From an uncultured Alphaproteobacteria bacterium (lineage in GTDB: Bacteria > Pseudomonadota > Alphaproteobacteria > RUG11792), in the NCBI GenBank assembly GCA_958448685.1, contig CAUDEV010000028.1, positions 1 through 14,686 on the forward strand: a DNA stretch of 14,686 nucleotides. Reading direction: 5' to 3'. Position 1 is the stretch's first letter. Each line of letters begins with the position of its first letter. Under the pieces are notes generated by a model. The model saw only the letters and a program-made list of their open reading frames with translations, was not told the origin of the DNA and made no database searches. The position numbers were made by a program, and so were the translations under genes. Of this stretch, positions 14,600-14,686 are shown one piece after another.

Positions 14600-14686
14600 T
14601 TTCATGATCTATATTATATTTTCAAAAGGCAGAAACGATTATATTGATTTACTCCCATTTCGTCAAGTCTCGTTCGTTCCACTCAC

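Larger units (their letters stand above)
14328..14686. other. Non-coding right-end region with ordered DNA structures
   Basis: No gene is supportable here. From left to right it holds the upstream region of the pfk operon, where no clear promoter could be picked; an imperfect A/T-rich stem (14444-14471); a rightward promoter; a perfect palindrome; a G-quadruplex motif; and about 85 bases of plain sequence up to the edge. The last 38 bases on the minus strand could be the end of a gene reading in from the right, but twelve codons are too few to tell. Confidence 0.6.

Noticed and set aside
14649..14686. Minus-strand reading frame entering from the right edge (EWNERDLTKWE, then stop)
   Set aside because: Only about twelve codons are visible, and another minus frame gives a similarly short peptide. 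It may be a real gene end, but nothing here supports it.
1..14686. Search for CRISPR arrays, insertion sequences, phage or toxin-antitoxin genes
   Set aside because: No regularly spaced direct repeats, transposase motifs or integrase motifs were found, and almost all DNA is accounted for by recognisable genes.

Overview
The window is strongly A+T-rich chromosomal DNA with ten recognisable bacterial genes and one secreted protein of unknown role. The mix points to a low-GC, probably host-associated alphaproteobacterium. It has a single RNase J, a GatAB amidotransferase, an exported two-domain SH3-like protein of the type common in Alphaproteobacteria, and a HAD class IIA protein with D-x-Y-G in place of the usual D-x-D. 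An imported-amino-acid route (aromatic permease, orphan solute-binding protein) fits a scavenging lifestyle. The lineage is inferred from gene families and composition only; no rRNA or other marker is present.

Layout: positions 3-6048 read rightward. A secreted, probably surface-located protein (3-854) ends at a hairpin terminator (864-886). A likely lgt-serS-NUDIX operon follows (1029-3602): prolipoprotein diacylglyceryl transferase, seryl-tRNA synthetase, and a NUDIX hydrolase whose start overlaps the serS end. A 211-base gap holds an interrupted stem-loop and a promoter, then come an aromatic amino acid permease (3814-5016) and a HAD hydrolase (5053-6048).

Positions 6083-14327 read leftward and converge on the HAD gene. 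In transcription order they are pfk, an SH3-like exported protein, RNase J, a choline-kinase/APH-fold protein with a signal peptide, gatA, gatB and, after a longer gap, a family 3 solute-binding protein. From pfk to gatB the junctions are overlaps or gaps of 5-19 bases, so this looks like one operon joining glycolysis, RNA turnover and Gln-tRNA/Asn-tRNA formation. gatC is not in the window; the gene directly before gatA is the kinase.

The right end (14328-14686) has no supportable gene but is the most structured DNA here. In order it holds a near-consensus sigma70 promoter facing right, a perfect 18-bp G+C-rich palindrome, and, touching its base, a four-run G-quadruplex motif on the minus strand. 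The G+C content of this block contrasts sharply with its surroundings, and it is the best candidate for something undescribed. No tRNA, rRNA, CRISPR array, transposase or phage gene was seen.
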